Counted from the first letter of the stretch, positions 10,775 through 25,700 are shown. The stretch: DNA of 64,000 nt from Cylicocyclus nassatus (GCA_958299035.1 CATQJL010000316.1:48791585-48855584), one strand, 5' to 3'. The notes: generated by a model from the letters alone, not told the origin. A program made the numbers and translations.

Positions 10775-13700
10775 CTGAAAAAAAAACTTTGAAGGAGGGG
10801 AGTGTGTCACTTGAAGGATTTTATTTGTAACCACCAACTGCTGTAATTTAGTCTACGAATTTGTAACTACCATCTAGCTCAAAATGTGCAAAAAAACACA
10901 AATTTCGGTCTTATGCGATGAGAGCGAAAGCAAACGAAGTCAGTTCAAACACCGTGGATTCCTCATCCGTCGCATCGATAATTGCAAATCACAATAAAAT
11001 CCATAAAATCCACCTTCAGTTGCTCTTCGTTTGTAAAGATATTTTCCAAGGAGTGCTCCTCGTCGGGGTCACGATGGGAAAGAGCCAGCTCCCGTAACTG
11101 ATTGATCAGCTCCTGAGAAAGAGGAGCCACATCCGGTTCCGAGATCCGAGGAGAACTGCAGGCTGGTGACAGTGATGTAGCCCAAGCAAGCGTCTCAGAG
11201 ACAACTTCCCGAGCTGAGGGTTCTGAGCAGAGATGCGAACGACTGCTAACTTTTCGAAATGCAGACCCAATTGAAGCAATTCCGCCCTCCGCTTTGCTAT
11301 GCGGTCGCATTGCGATAATGTCTAAGATTTCATCAATGGAAAGCTTACGTCCGATTGGAGAAGAGGTACCACTACTGCTACAACCAGTCTCCTTGCTGTC
11401 AGCATCTGATATCGACGACTTGATCGAATCGCTTTTCGGTTCCGGCTTAGAATCACCTTCATAGATGTTGTAGATCTCCTCATTCAGAATCCTTTCCAGA
11501 CACCGTTCGATGTCGTCTTTAGAAAACGGTATATGAGAGACAGAGATGCTTTCCGACTTGCGTTTGGCAGTGAGCACCTTGGTGTCAGAAAAGACGCGCT
11601 TCCTCATTTCTTCTGCCTGGCTAGAAACATCTGTGGATGGGAACGAACGCTTTCGATCGCTTGACTGGCCACTTCCGTTTTCGTTCGTTCGCTGCTTCAA
11701 CATCTGCAAAGCAGCTAGCTGCGGGTTCACTGCGGGTAGCTGGCTTCTAGCAAGAGCTGCGTATTGCTGGATAAGCATTGCCTGTTGCAGATTTGCAACG
11801 GACTGCGCCGCAGCCTCTGGCTGTGAGCTGATCAGAGAGAGCAGATCGGCCGTCGGACTCGAGACCGAGAGTCTATCGGAGCTACCCGCAGCAGCAGCAT
11901 TCATCAGATTCATGCTCAACATCATTTTCGCTGCATTGGCCAGAAGAGGATTTTGCGCAGCCAGCTGAGCAGCAGCAGGCAGGGTTCCCACGGACTGCTG
12001 ATTTAGAGCTAGAAGACTGTTCATGGCGATAGCCCCTGCCAAGTTCAGGATGTTCACTGTCTGATCTCCCGTTCCCTGAGGATCAGCAGTAGACAAGGGG
12101 TTTCCTGCTGATGACGGATTCATTGGCTCTTCGGAAGATGTTAAGCAAAAAGAAGAAAGATGCTGAGGTTCAGTGGCCTTTCGACTTCGCTTTACACCGA
12201 TCTCAGTCGCCCGCAGTGGTGCGCCGTTTGTGCTCATTCAATTTCGTCACCGAGGCACAGTAGAAGGGAGATGAAGTATGCACACAATAGGCAATAAAGT
12301 GTACAGTGTGTGTGGAGTGAATCTTTGTCAGATAACTTCGCTACGTATGCTGATGAGATCGATACCAGTACGCAAAGCCAGTAGTGTAACAGGAACCGAT
12401 GGAGTATGTCCGATGATGTTGAAAACGAGAACGAAGTATAAGTAGAGTGAGTAATAAGGAAAAATAGGCTCCTAAGTAGTGAACCCGATTAGACGTCCTA
12501 GCCCTGCAGGACCGGACTGAGGTAGATGAGTTGAGGTATGTAGGAAGGAAGGAAGATAACGGATGCCACTCAAGAGAGTCACATTCGTTCAAACATCGTC
12601 TCGTGGAGAAGAAAGCGGTCCTTAAGCCCAAAAACGAGGAGGCAGCCGCAGCACACACAACTCACACACTACAGCACGCGTTCCTTCCAGCGGGCAAATA
12701 ATTCACCATAGTACGAGAGGGCGAGAGTGCCAGAGACCCTGCGTCGCTTCCCCGCCCAAAACTACGCTGCAAGACAGCCAAGAGAGCCGAGCTCAAAACA
12801 GCGCGCTCGGAGCGAACACGTAGTTAGCGTATGCGATAGTGAACGTATCGCGGAGTCGACAGACACCTCGCGTGATGGCGCGAATTGCAGCTAGCGAGGA
12901 GAGGTTTCGCGGCACTTACTATGCCCTGAGATCGTGCGATCGACGCGCAATGGCTGCGCAACGAAATTGCACGCCCCGCATAATGCGCCAACGAGAGACG
13001 CTGATGTGAAAGAAGCGAACGGCGATCAAAGTCGTGCCAGGCGCCACCGGCCACGTTCGACCGAAAGTTGCATTCAAGTTTGCTACGGAGGAACGTCGTA
13101 AACAATGCACGAACCAACGACACCAACGGATGTTGAATAAACTGCTCAACAAAAACTCATGCTACATATTAGGCCACTAGGTTATCTATTTCGAGAAGAT
13201 TACTTCACCTGATGGTGCCGAGAGACTTGATTTTTTGGTAGGTAAGTTGATAAAGCACATAAAAGCGTTTGAACCTTACTGCAAGAGCAAAACCAACCTT
13301 TGCAACATCGGCATGATGTCCTGGCGTAGAAGCTGATCCAGAAGGAGAAGGAGTTGCACCTGACACTGATGGAACCACCGTATGCGCTGGTGTCTCCACA
13401 ACCCGAGGCTGCGGCGGCACTGCCACACTCTTTCGCTCTTGCTGTGATGTTATAGGCTGAGGAGTCATAGCTGCAGATGACACAGACGGTGTCTGAGAAA
13501 GCGCTGGTGAAGCCTAAAAATTCGATTTGTCAAGACGCAAAGAGAATACTTGCAGAAATGCATCGTTGTGTGAAAAGATTCTATAAGTGTCACTATTCTT
13601 CCTCACCTGAGAAGCTATGTGCTGCTGTTGCAGTTGTTGCTGTTGTTGTTGCTGCAGCAACTGTTGTCGATATTGCGCTGCATAGAGGGCTGCGGCCTGC

Positions 13701-16700
13701 TGCTGATGCGTGGATTGCACATGTGCCTGCTGCTGTGCCTGTAGCACTTCACGCTCACGCAAAACTCGCAATTGTGTCTCCTTCAGAAGACGTTCACGTT
13801 CTTGTTGCTGTTGGAGATGGGGATTTGGCTGCGGAGAAGGTGACGCAGCAGCGACGGCTTCTTGCTATAATTCGAAAATTTAACTGAGAGACATGCCGCT
13901 AACTGTAAATATTTATTAGTAGATATAAGGAGAGGGCCTAACCTTAATCTGTTGCTGCCTTTGCAACTCCATTAGATACTGTTGAGCTTGAGAGGTGGGA
14001 AGCTGTTGCATGGCTTGAATCTGCGCCAAAAGAGCCGTTGCCATAGGTTGTCCAAATGTTTGCGACACTAAAATAATGGATAACAAATTAGGCGACTGAC
14101 ATCAATTAGCTAAGCTCTTACTTTGTTGATAATAAGCAACAGGATCCCTTGATGCCATTTGCAACATCTGCATCTGCTGCAACTGCATCTGCAGAGTTGC
14201 TTGCGCAGCTAATGCAGCCTGCTGTTGACTAACAGGAGTAACGGACTGCGGTGCTGGCGACGGCGTAGCTGCAGGGGTCTGCGGCTTTGCGATGCGCGAC
14301 GCAGCCGCTGCAGCTGCGGCCGCTGCGGCGGCTGCCTCTTTCTGCTGTTGTTGTTGCTGCTGCTGCTGCAGAATTTGTTGTTGCAGATGATGTTGTTGAA
14401 TTTCCCGCTCACGTTGCTGCTGCAGCTCGCGCTCCTTCTGCAAAGCTGCTTCACGCTCTCTTTCACGTTGTTGTTGAAGTTCAAGCTGCTGCTGCGCAAG
14501 TAGCTGTTGCTGTTGTTGTTGTTGCAACGCAATCTGTTGCTGTGCATACTGTTGCTGGAATAGCTGCTGCTGTTGTGACAGCGGCCGTTGTTGGCCCTGC
14601 ACCTGGTGATACATCTGCTGCTGCTGATGTTTTTGTTGCTGCTGCTGTTGATGCTGTTGTTGCAGAACATTAGCATGAGTGAAGGCGGGTTGTTGGAAAC
14701 GATTGTACAACTGCTGGAGACCAGCTTGTGTAACGACGGGTGTACCTTGAGTGATACCGCCAGTGACAGCATTAGGCAACACAGACGCATATCCAGAAGA
14801 TGGCACTGGAGAGGCCTTCAGTGGTTGTACCGCTGCAGGCTGGACAAATGCTGCTTGCTCGATTGCTGTCGGCCTGTTCGGCGACTGAAGTGGAGTAGGA
14901 GCCTTCCGATCCGTGATCGAAACACTGATGGGCGCAGACATCTGAGATGATGCAGGCTGCTGATGCGATGGCATACTGCGCGATGGTTCCACTTCTTTGG
15001 CAGAGGACTGTGTGCAGGGTACTTCCACTATATCGTCATCATCTTCAATCACAATGACACTCGCTGACGGTGTTTCGTTTACGGGAGGTGGCCTTTCCTC
15101 TGTCGCAGGGACAGAAGCCTCTAAAATTTTGTCTGCAGCAGGTTTCTCTTCCAAGATAGGTTCTTCCACAAAAGATTCTCGCAAAAGCTGTTCCTGAACA
15201 ATTGCATTTAGTGAGATAGATATGAGCGCACTTACTAGCTTACATCTGAAACGTCGCCGGGTGCTACATCGGCATCTTCTTCGTCTTCATCGTCTACGTG
15301 GGCAATGGCATCAGCAGCGCGGTTGGTCTCATCACTGGATACGGCAATGCTTGATGATGCAACTGCCACTTCAGCTGCTGTGGATAACCCAGCTGATGCA
15401 ACCACAGCACCATTCTTGCCAGGAACAAAGACCAAAGTGGGATATTGCGGCTCCTCCTCCTCATCATCGCCATCAAATATTGATTTCACGGCGTCTTCAG
15501 TCTCCTAAAGAAATGACCTAAGTCAAATACCACACAGGCAAAAGGAAGCTTTACAGGATGTTTCTTATACAGACCAAAATATTCCCTTAACTTTGTACGA
15601 GCATCCACGACATTGGAACTTTTGCGCCATATCTCAGACAAAAGTACAATACCGCGCTCTTTTTGAGAAACGAAATTTACGCTGTCAGAGGTAGGTGCCA
15701 GAGTACGCGAATATTTTGTTCAGGTTGGGGTCCCGCGCAGCATTGACATCACTTGGATTGACGCCAGCATGGTGAGTGACGTCCATTCTGCGCGGATCCC
15801 ACCCCAACCTGAGCAAAATATTCGCTTACTCTGGCACCTACCAGAGGAGGATGTACAACATGCAACACCGCAAGCGAACAAGCACGAAGAACTGTACAAA
15901 TTACTATAAGTAATTGCCTACCTGTAAATCCGATATACCACGAGCTGCCTTCTCGGCTTCTGCATCAATCGGGGGTCGCACAGGCTCTTTCTGCGCCGCT
16001 GATGGATTCGCAGAAGGTACCGCGAAGTCGTGCTCCATATCTCTATCCGACGCTTGATCATCGCGCTGCTCTAGCTGTTCTTGTACATGCTCTGCCTCGG
16101 CTTCAACTCTTTCTTCACCAACAGTACTACTTTTGGCGATATCATCTTTGGGTGTTGGTGGATGCACAGGAGTAGGAGACACCATTCTGGTGTCTTCTTT
16201 TGATATTGTTCCATCCTCAGATGATGACATAGCTTCATCCGCATTTTTGACGCTAGCATATCCAGCTGCTGCATCAACAAGTTCCACGGCGCGATGCCGT
16301 ACACGCTGAGAGTCAGAGTCAGACTCGCTCGCTTCTTCCGGTTCGGATGCAGCAGAGCTGGAGGTGCTCGCACGACGAACAGGCAGGCCTGTTGATCCCG
16401 TCACATTTTGCTGACTATTGGCAGGAGCTGAGAGAGCAGCAGCGAAGACGTCATCATAATCTGTCGACTCGTCCTCCGAATCGGCTTCCGTCGATGGCTG
16501 AAGCACACCACAGCACATAACAACAACGTGACTATCAACAACATAACAAATCAATGATATGCACCGACTCAAACTGCCTAAAGAGCTACTCCTAAGCAGT
16601 TTGGTCATCTAAGTTTGCTACTGTAGAAAAAGGGAGAAAAACAACAAATCGAAAACATCAAAATTGCCCCGAGATTACTTTGTTTATCAATGTACTCACC

Positions 16701-19700
16701 TGAGTTACGGAGACAGTTGATGTGGCGACCGCAGACTGGCTTGGGACAAAGATTTTCATAGCAGCTTTGGTCAGAAGTTTTGGTCGACTCTCTGACGAAG
16801 ATGGTTGCGCATCCTGAGTTGTCAAGGAGGCGGCACCTGCTGAAGGATCCGAATTTGCTTCAGCAACATCGCCTTGGGTAACAGTCTCCTGGAACTGACA
16901 CTATTAATGTTTTACAATCAACATTACATCTCATGACTACCACGGCTTCGTCCTGATGTGGCTCCACTTTTGTTACTTCTGTCGCAACCTTTGTTTCTAC
17001 AGGAGTACTATCGACGTGTTTCTCTTCATCAGGCTCCATTTTCACGTCAGGCTGCTCCTCGTCTTGTTGTTTAGGTACCGTATGACTATCCTGTGTCTCC
17101 TCAACTTTCGATGACTTCGGCGTTTCGTCATCCGAGTCGCTTGAAGCATCAGATCTGTTACTCTTCTTCGGCCGCTTCGCAGATTTGGACTCTGCAAGAA
17201 CAAATTTTTTTCGGTGAGTCATGACATACGATCAAGTTTACCTGGCTCATCAGCTTTCCTCTTTGGAATTTCTTTCTTCTCTCTCTTCTTCTCAATCTCA
17301 ACTCGCTGCTGTGGCTTATCTCTTCGTTCTTTCTCAGCTTTATTAGCCTTCTGAGGTTTGTCCGGACCGAAAATCGATTCGAAATCCAATTTATCTGACT
17401 TCATCTTCTTTTTCGGTGCTTCGTTCTCATCGGAGGAATCCTTTAAAAATAGAGATGAAGAACGCAAGAAAAATAAATTCACTTTTCCCACCTTTTTTAC
17501 TTTTTTGCGCTTCTTTTCTTTTTCCTCAGCCTGAAGCTTCTCAGTATCAGTGCTATCAGCTCCAAATACATCGTCCATGTTTATGTTTTTATTCTGAATC
17601 ATTTTCAGCGATCGAGGTCTATAGACTCGTAAGGAAGGGCAAGTAGAAAATCGTACATCTTTAGTATATGAAACATCGTCTTTAGTCCTTACATGTTTTG
17701 CATGTTTGTCTGAAGTCCTTTTGCTTGCTTTCCTGTGTTGTTTGCGCGCTCCACCATCGGAGTCTTCCGAGTCATCTGTAGACCAATCACGTTTTTTCCG
17801 CGCACCCTAAGAGGAAGTCACATGAAAACAGATTCTAACCAGATTTTACCTTCTTGCCGATTCACAAACAGACGAATAAACCGCTGAAAAAAATTATCTA
17901 CCTCCTCATCACTGGTATCCGCATTTTCAGTTTTTTCCACCCTGACTTCTTCCTCTTCCGATGAGTCATCCGCTTCCGAGTCAATCAATTTCCTAGTAGA
18001 ACTTTGTGCATCATCCTCCTCGTCGGAAGAGTCTAGTTGAATTCGGATGCGCTGTAACAAACAACATTTTATGGCAGGTGTGTGCATAGATCAGCGCTCA
18101 CCTTCTGATTCTTCCTCTCGTTATTCTTGTCTCTCAAACGCTGAAGAGCCGCCGATTTCTTGGTACCATCGTCCTTGTTGGCAGCAGAGCTCCTTCTCTT
18201 GACACGGTCGTACATTGACAGCCCCCCGCTTGCTCCGGCACTCGAACCACTGTCCTCAGCAACAAGATGAGCTAATTGCTTACTGAACGCTTTCTGTAAT
18301 CAAAGTGTGTTATAAAGACGCAGATTTCGTTATAAGGCAGAAGGAAAATTTACTTGATAATCGCTATCATCACTGGAGCTATCGTCATCGGAAGAGCTAT
18401 GTTTGGACTTTTTCTTATGCTTTTTCTTCTTCTCCCGCAAGCGTTCTCTTTCAGCCTTTCTTGCCTTTTTCTTATCTCTTTCCCTTTCTTCTTCTTTCAG
18501 TCTTTTGCGCTCATCTTTCCCCTAAATTTGATTTTTGGTAAAGACAGTCCGCTTTAGGTCTTGGCAAGCCTAAGATTGACACATTGATTGAAAACAAAAT
18601 TTCAAGAGATCACACCTTCTTGTCTCGCTTCTGTTCCTTAGTTTTCTCGCGCTCTCTCTTTGCTCGTTCTGCTTCCTTTCGCTTTGCTCTTTCCTCCTTT
18701 GTTTCAAATGAGCCATCTTCCTTTCGACGCTGAACAGAGTTGAGATTGGAAAAGATCATCAGCCCACACCAGCTGCTGTGGAACATCTTGAGTACAAAAC
18801 CATGACATATATATATAACACACCGGTTTATGGTCCTTCTCCTTCTTGTGTAAATCAGCCACGTTGGAATGTTTCTTTGTCTGCTCTTGGTAATGGTGTT
18901 CTTTTTCATTGTGCGAGCTAGTAGCTGAGGGCTTCTTTTCTATCTTCGGGAGTTTACGGAAATCGGTGGTGGGAGGCTTATTGTGGAACAATCCAGCAAG
19001 CAATTCAGTAGATGGATCCTAGAACGAGACAGATGAACGCCTCTGGATAGCTCGATCGCATGCACATGTAACGTACTTTGTGAGCGACGGGTGTTACAGA
19101 CGCTTTCCTAGAGTCTGAGACGGAAAGCGATCTACCAGTCAAAGTTGATGCCACTCCAGGTACCGGCGATTTCAAAGCAGACATAGAATCATGACGAGGA
19201 GGAGGATTCTACAAAAACAAGCTACGAAATGCAAGACGGATATTCAAATAAAAACAAACAAAAAACTAGCGAAGACGAAGAATGTGATGGTAAAGTTCTA
19301 ACTTCTATTAAAAAAAGCTGTGAATTAACCTTCTCATTGCCGTTTCGTTGAGTTGAAAGAGGTCCTCTTCCAGAACCTAACAGACCCTTTGGTGTCGTCT
19401 GAGGCTGCAATGTCCCGTGATTTGATTGCACTTGCGCAGGTGTCTGGGACGAGAACTGCGAGGCGCTCGTCGTCCCCTGATGACTAGACAATTGCGCTGA
19501 GGTGTACGATGCATTTGAAACCGGGTGCATTCCTCTCGTATTGTTCGGAGCAGTTGAAGTTCTGGATGATGGACAATGACCAGAAATGCTTGTCGGACTT
19601 TTCCCGTCTCGGCTCTCCTGAATTAAAGATGAAAAATGCTATTTAAAATTCCTTGGAAAAAAACCGCTACCTGCACTGCCGGTTGTAACTGCGGTGGAGG

Positions 19701-22700
19701 AGGTGGAGCAGAAAGAATAGGCGAAGTTTGAGAGTCGGGAGTAGATGAAGGAGCATAAGCAGAAGAAGGGGTTGCCGGAAAGTTAGGAGGGGGAACGGAG
19801 AAATTTGGCGGATAGGCGATAACCGGTGCTGTTGGTGGAGCAGCTAAACGGACAGGTGGTGTGGATGCCGATGTGGAAGGTGCTGACTGCGGTACTCGCG
19901 ATACAGATGCACTGCTGCATGGAGCTCCTGCTTTGCGAGAAGACTGCAATAATAAGTTTGACAATGACATGAAAAACGGATACAAAACGAAAGTCAAGCC
20001 TATAGTGGGCACACAACAAGTATAGAATGTGAAAATAAACCAAGATACGGTAACCTACTAGGGGTGAATCGAGGCGAGATGAAGCAGGAGTTGTGGCCGA
20101 ACTATGAGAGGCGCTCCCTGGCTGAGGAATTGTAATCGACAGAGCCGGACGCTGACCGCTCGCATTCCGACTGAAACCACTCGACGATAATCCGCTAGCG
20201 GATGAAAGCCCTGAGAACGTTGCCACTCCCAACGGATCCGGCGCAGAAGCCTGAAATAATAGGTGGGAACAGATAGAAAAGATTAGAGATATGCAGCTTA
20301 TTATTTGGATGTTTACCTTGACAGCCAATAAGCGCTCCTGAGTGATATTCAGCGTGAAGTCATCAAAGGATGACTTTTTCTTCTGGTTGATGCTTCGTAA
20401 TCTTTCTTCGAATGAATCTGTGCGAGGCGTTGATCCTAACGCTCCAGCTTCTCTGCGCTTAGATGACGTTGGAGTGTGGTCCGTTGCTAATGACACCGAA
20501 GGACGGCGGTGGTGATGATCGTCCAGTTCCGCCACTCCGCGATGCGCCTCTTCCAGGGAAGCGTTCACATCTGTTAGTCGTGACCCAATCTCAGCCAGAC
20601 GCTGAAGTTGAGTTTCAAATATAAAACTGAGATAGAATGGTCTGGATTTGTTTTGACTACAAACTGTGATTACCAAAACAAAATTTATTCTTCATCGAAG
20701 AAGAGCGAACCTGTAGAAAATATGACGCAAACTCTGGGAAAAAACACACCCCGCTCCAGCCATCAGCTAGAATTGGCACATCATCTGGCTCACAGAGCAG
20801 ATCCAAAGCTGACGGTGGTGGTGGAGGAAGAGGAGCTGCATCTGGTGATAATTGTGCGTCGCTGTCCAACCCGCCACTTGCACCGCTGCTACTGGAACTT
20901 CTTGAGACAGTAGCATGTGTCGGCACGATTGAATGCCCGCAAAATGGGACATGTGATTGTGGAGGTCGCTCTGAACACAACAAGAATGCAAAAACTCCAA
21001 CTAAATTTTCGAATATGACTGCACTGCCGAGGCTAACCTTCCGATAAAGAAGTGGTAAGTGGACGACTCGTAGAAGCGGTTGCAGATCCACCGCTCGCCC
21101 TGCGTTGTGACGTCGCATGAATCCCATCTACACTAGTTGCACTTCCAGAAGACCGTTTTCGCCACTCCCCCGAGATAGGGTGAGGTGGACGGTCGGCGCC
21201 GGCAAACGGAGGCAGAGGCAGATGTGAGGACATTGTTCGAGACAGCGAGTCATTGCGGGTCGATCGCGGATCGGGCAACGTCAAGCTGGTCTAAACAGAA
21301 CGCATCAATTACACTATTTGGGACAAAAGTAGACAAACTTACATTATCAGGAAAGACGCAAGGATTCCTCAGAAGCTCGCTCCACGGCCATTTTCCCACC
21401 CGAGTTTTATGCGGCGGTTGCGAAGATGGATGCGGACGCGTATGCTGTGATGACTGACCATCGACTGAGTGCCTTTTTTGTGATGGATTCGGAGTGCCAC
21501 AGCTTGATGGAGTGGCATTCGATGGCCCCGGTCCGGATGAAAGGGACTGGTGACGATGCTGAGCGGTGATAGACTGCAAGATGCGATAGAGTGCTAGGAA
21601 GGTACATGAATATATATGGCACATAACGAACTTAGGCGAATATGCATTTTTATGATGAAGTACGCAACACATCACAGAGCAAAGAAGTAGGCAAGAAAAG
21701 TTGATCACGAAAGAAAGCTTTGTATTACCTGAGCATCGTGACCATAATGATGTGGTTGATGGCGACTGGATTGCGAGTCATGACGGGAAGTAGAAGGTGG
21801 AGATACAAAGTGGGGATTGGAATGCGAATGGGAATTTGATCTAGAAGGTGGCGATCTTCGTCGAACTGGTGGATCAGCTGGCGGTGGAGAAGGCACATGT
21901 GGTAGCGACTCCATTGGTGGAGGTGCCGGCGGTGGATCAAGTGGTGGTCGCGAAACTTCATCGTAAAACCTATAACTTAAGCAAAATCATCAAAGATAGG
22001 CTGAATGAATACCTCCAAAAACGCTTACCCACTGTCACCACTTTTTCGATCATCTGGAGTTGGCGTCGCCGTCCCTGTTGGAGCTGTGACACCCGTTGAC
22101 GGTGTTGTCTGAGGAAGGCGTTCTTCGGACACAGATGGCGAATGTCGCAGTCCCTTTCTGTCGTTCCATTTCGGCGTGTCTAACGGACTTCGTCGAGATG
22201 AAGATGTGTTTCGAGGTTTTCCTGCAGATATGCAACTTTCAGGTCTGAAAAACTCAAACAACTCGATACCATTACCGTTGAGGCTTCGGTCATTACGCAA
22301 ATCCCGTCTTTCATCGCGTCGCCGATCTTTATTTCGTTGACTGTATGACAGAGGACTGGATGTTCGACTATCGTTCGATCCGGAACGAAGTCTAGTCAAT
22401 GACGAGTCCTCACTCGACGATGCGGATGAGTCAGAAGAAGCGCTGAACAAGCTATTATGACTGACCTTGCTTCCATGCAGAAGTTCGATTGGAAAATTCT
22501 AAAAAGTGAGAGTACAAAACACACCTTGGTTTCCTCTCTTTCCTGTCTTTCTTGCGTGAGGATCCCTTCTCGTAATCGTACTTGGATTTACGATGCCTGC
22601 ATCGTTCTTGTGATCGTTCTCGAGATCTCTCACGTCGCCGTGAATGGGGAGACGAACGTCGTTGCTCACGATGATGTTCGTATCGATAGCTGAACAAAAA

Positions 22701-25700
22701 GACAATGAATGAAAAAAAACAGAAAACGTATAGCGCTAGTACAAAATACGGAACATACAGAACAACGAAAAGATCAAAGATGAATGGCAACAAACTGATC
22801 AGACGTAACGTTCGAAGGACATGTCCCTCACCTGGGCATATCACTAGGTGGATCCGGGGGTGGTGCCAACAGTGCAGACAATGGGTCTTCTATCGCTACC
22901 GGAACGGCTCCGGTAGCAAAAGAACTAACGCTGTTAGTAGTAACCCCAGTTAGGGCCGTCGGTGCCTTAACAGGAATTCCACCGTGTTTACGGTCGATGA
23001 AGTGGTCGTGCAAACGGTCGGAGCAGAAATCCGCCGGTACACGTGCTTCACCACTCTCAACTTTGAAGACACTGAAATCAATCATTCATAAGCTTCCATT
23101 GAACAGTACAATAACATTCTGACTGCAATAAAACACAGCTGATGGTTCTCAATCATGAAAGCAAAATGCACACAAACAATCACAGCGGGCTTACAGCGAC
23201 AGTAATGGTACTGGTAAATTTTTCGAACGACCCACGGTTGATCCAAGTTCCCTTTTTTGAAAAGTAAATACGTTGATATCGAGCAACATAGGCAAAAGGA
23301 ACATTAAAATCTACTAGTTATCAGAATCCCAAAAACAGAATTTTCGATTGCGTTTGAAGATAGGAATCAAACCGCAGAGTTCCCCAATAGGCAATCAACG
23401 AACTCAGCAGATACTGCATTTACAGAAACACTCTGGCCGAAAAGCAATCGGCTGAAACGCAGCAAAAAATCTACCTACTGAAATGACCGAATTTACGCAT
23501 TCAGAAAGAGTGTAAAACTATATATACTAGTGATGTGAAGTGAATGATAGCTAACAAGCAATCCACTGGGCGGTTCGGGATTGGAGTCATGCCAAAGGGA
23601 TGCCGCGAGCGAGGGGGCGCTGGCACGCGCCACCCGTATCGACCCGCCTCTGCTATGCCTTAGGCAACGAAACTCATTCTCAGTGGTTGCCTCGTTTCAT
23701 AGCGACGTTTCTCGTTTCTGTTTTCAAACCCACAAATCCCTCTTTCTGATTCAGGAGGAAGGTAATACCAGTTTCATTCACCAATGCAGAAGAACATTAT
23801 ACTAACATAAACCAAGCAATTGAAAGAAATCACTTCCATCTCATTTATATTTGGAATTAAGCAACAGTTATGATGGAAACTATATGAATAATCACTTACA
23901 ATTGCTTAGGAACGCCAGCTTTGATGCGACTTAAAGCGGCCTGAGCTGCTTCAGTAGAAGAAAATACAACTATCGCTTGCCGCACACGCATGTCTACAAC
24001 GACGTCCACAACCCCTAAACGTACCCTATATTACATTTGATTAGTGGATGACAGCTACTTACCTTCAGATAGCGAACGAAGTTTCTGTATAACATAATCC
24101 TCAGCGCACTGTGGAGGTATAGAGCCAATCCATAACTTGTTCGTCGTCATCGATCGGCCGAAGTTGGGCTGGAATTTCTGCAATAGATGAAGAAGTCGGT
24201 GAAAATAAAGAATAAGTATAGAACAAGTATCAGAAGCTAAATTACCTTCCCCTTTTTATTCGCAGGTACCCCAGCACTAGAATGTGCGTTTATTGCACGT
24301 ACAGCAGAGTCTATATCAGCGAATTGGATGAAAGCAAAAGGCGAAGGCGACTCATAATTTTTCACATCGACGTCCAATATAGTCCCGAATTTTCCAAAAC
24401 GTCGACGAAGTGTGTCGTCGGATATGCGACTTTCTAGGCCCCCAACGTACAGTGTACGCGAAGCCTGGAAGAAAAGCCGTGCTAGGACATTCTACGTGTG
24501 GTGACGGGAGCGCCTACTTTGGGATGAAACACATCTACATCGTTTCGAGTGCCGTTGGGAGAGGCGTACTTTGCTGGAAGATCGATATCAGCGCTAACAA
24601 CGGCTCCGCTACCTGCTGGGCTGTTGAGAGAAAGGTAATCGTTGTATGCCTCCTGAAAACTATCTTATTAGCCGAAGCATGAAAGAAGGTGAGCATTTGT
24701 CCCTCTGAACTGATGAAATTTTTTAGAGCGCAAACCTGGCGATATAGTCAAAGAAGAAAACCTAATGGTCTATATAAGACTCGTTGGAATTACAACTAGC
24801 TATCAATGCTCTTGATCTTTGCTGTTCGCACCCATCCGCGGTACACTGACTATTATCTTGGAAAGTGATGTGTAGCTCATAATGCACATTCTCAAACCGG
24901 ACAATGATGTTCTATGAAAGATTGGCCTATGTAACATGCAATTTCCGGACACTGCACTATGATCAAAATAATTGCGCACGCGAATGTACTGGCTGTTGAG
25001 GAACGCATGCTGCAGAGACGCATTAAATAGAACCAAAGCATAAGCGAGAAAGACAAATGACGCAAAAAACATTCACCTGCACAACAACATGACTGGCTGC
25101 TCGAATTCGCACTCGCATCGATAAAATGGATATGTGAGAATCATTTACGAGTTTCTCCATATCGACCACTCTAGAGTTAAAGCTCATGAGATAATCTGAT
25201 AAAACAGTTAATCGACCAGGCACCTTTGAAAGATGACAAGCGCTTTGCGGGCATCCCCATCACCTTCAATCGATATGTCCACGATGCGGCCATGTTTTTT
25301 GAGCGCATCTCGTAACGCTTCTTTCACCGTTCCGTCACTACGAGGCGGGAGTCGCTCCACGTACACACCCTGTCAAGCCGTATTGCAGAACTGTCACCAA
25401 ATCAACCCACAATCTGGCCATACCTGCAGTCCCCCCGACGGAATTGTTGGTGTGCAGATCGATGAGGAGCTTCCAGATGGACCCAAAGGCCCACACAGAT
25501 TTACAGAATCAGGCGATCTCCTAAAAGACAAAATTTCATGGAATACTTTGCCTAAACGAACAAGTGGACACGACTTCAATGAACAGTCGTGCATTCTGTG
25601 CAAATAAACAAGAATTATAAATTAAATTTCGAGTTTTATCAGGTTTTTCTGCATGAATTTTTGCTTCAATTCAAAGTGGCTCTAACAAGAACTCGAGTTA

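Noticed and set aside
12341..13152. Minus-strand ORFs between SPEN exons 41 and 42
   Set aside because: They have no acceptor and donor in matching phase and an Arg/Ser/His composition expected of GC-rich non-coding sequence.
14225..14950. Long plus-strand open frames over the poly-Q exon
   Set aside because: They are antisense shadows of CAG/CAA codons, giving only Leu, Val and Ala runs.
17492..18557. Plus-strand ORFs rich in Phe/Leu resembling membrane proteins
   Set aside because: They are the complement of Lys/Glu-rich SPEN exons and their introns; the minus-strand exons keep phase and family context.
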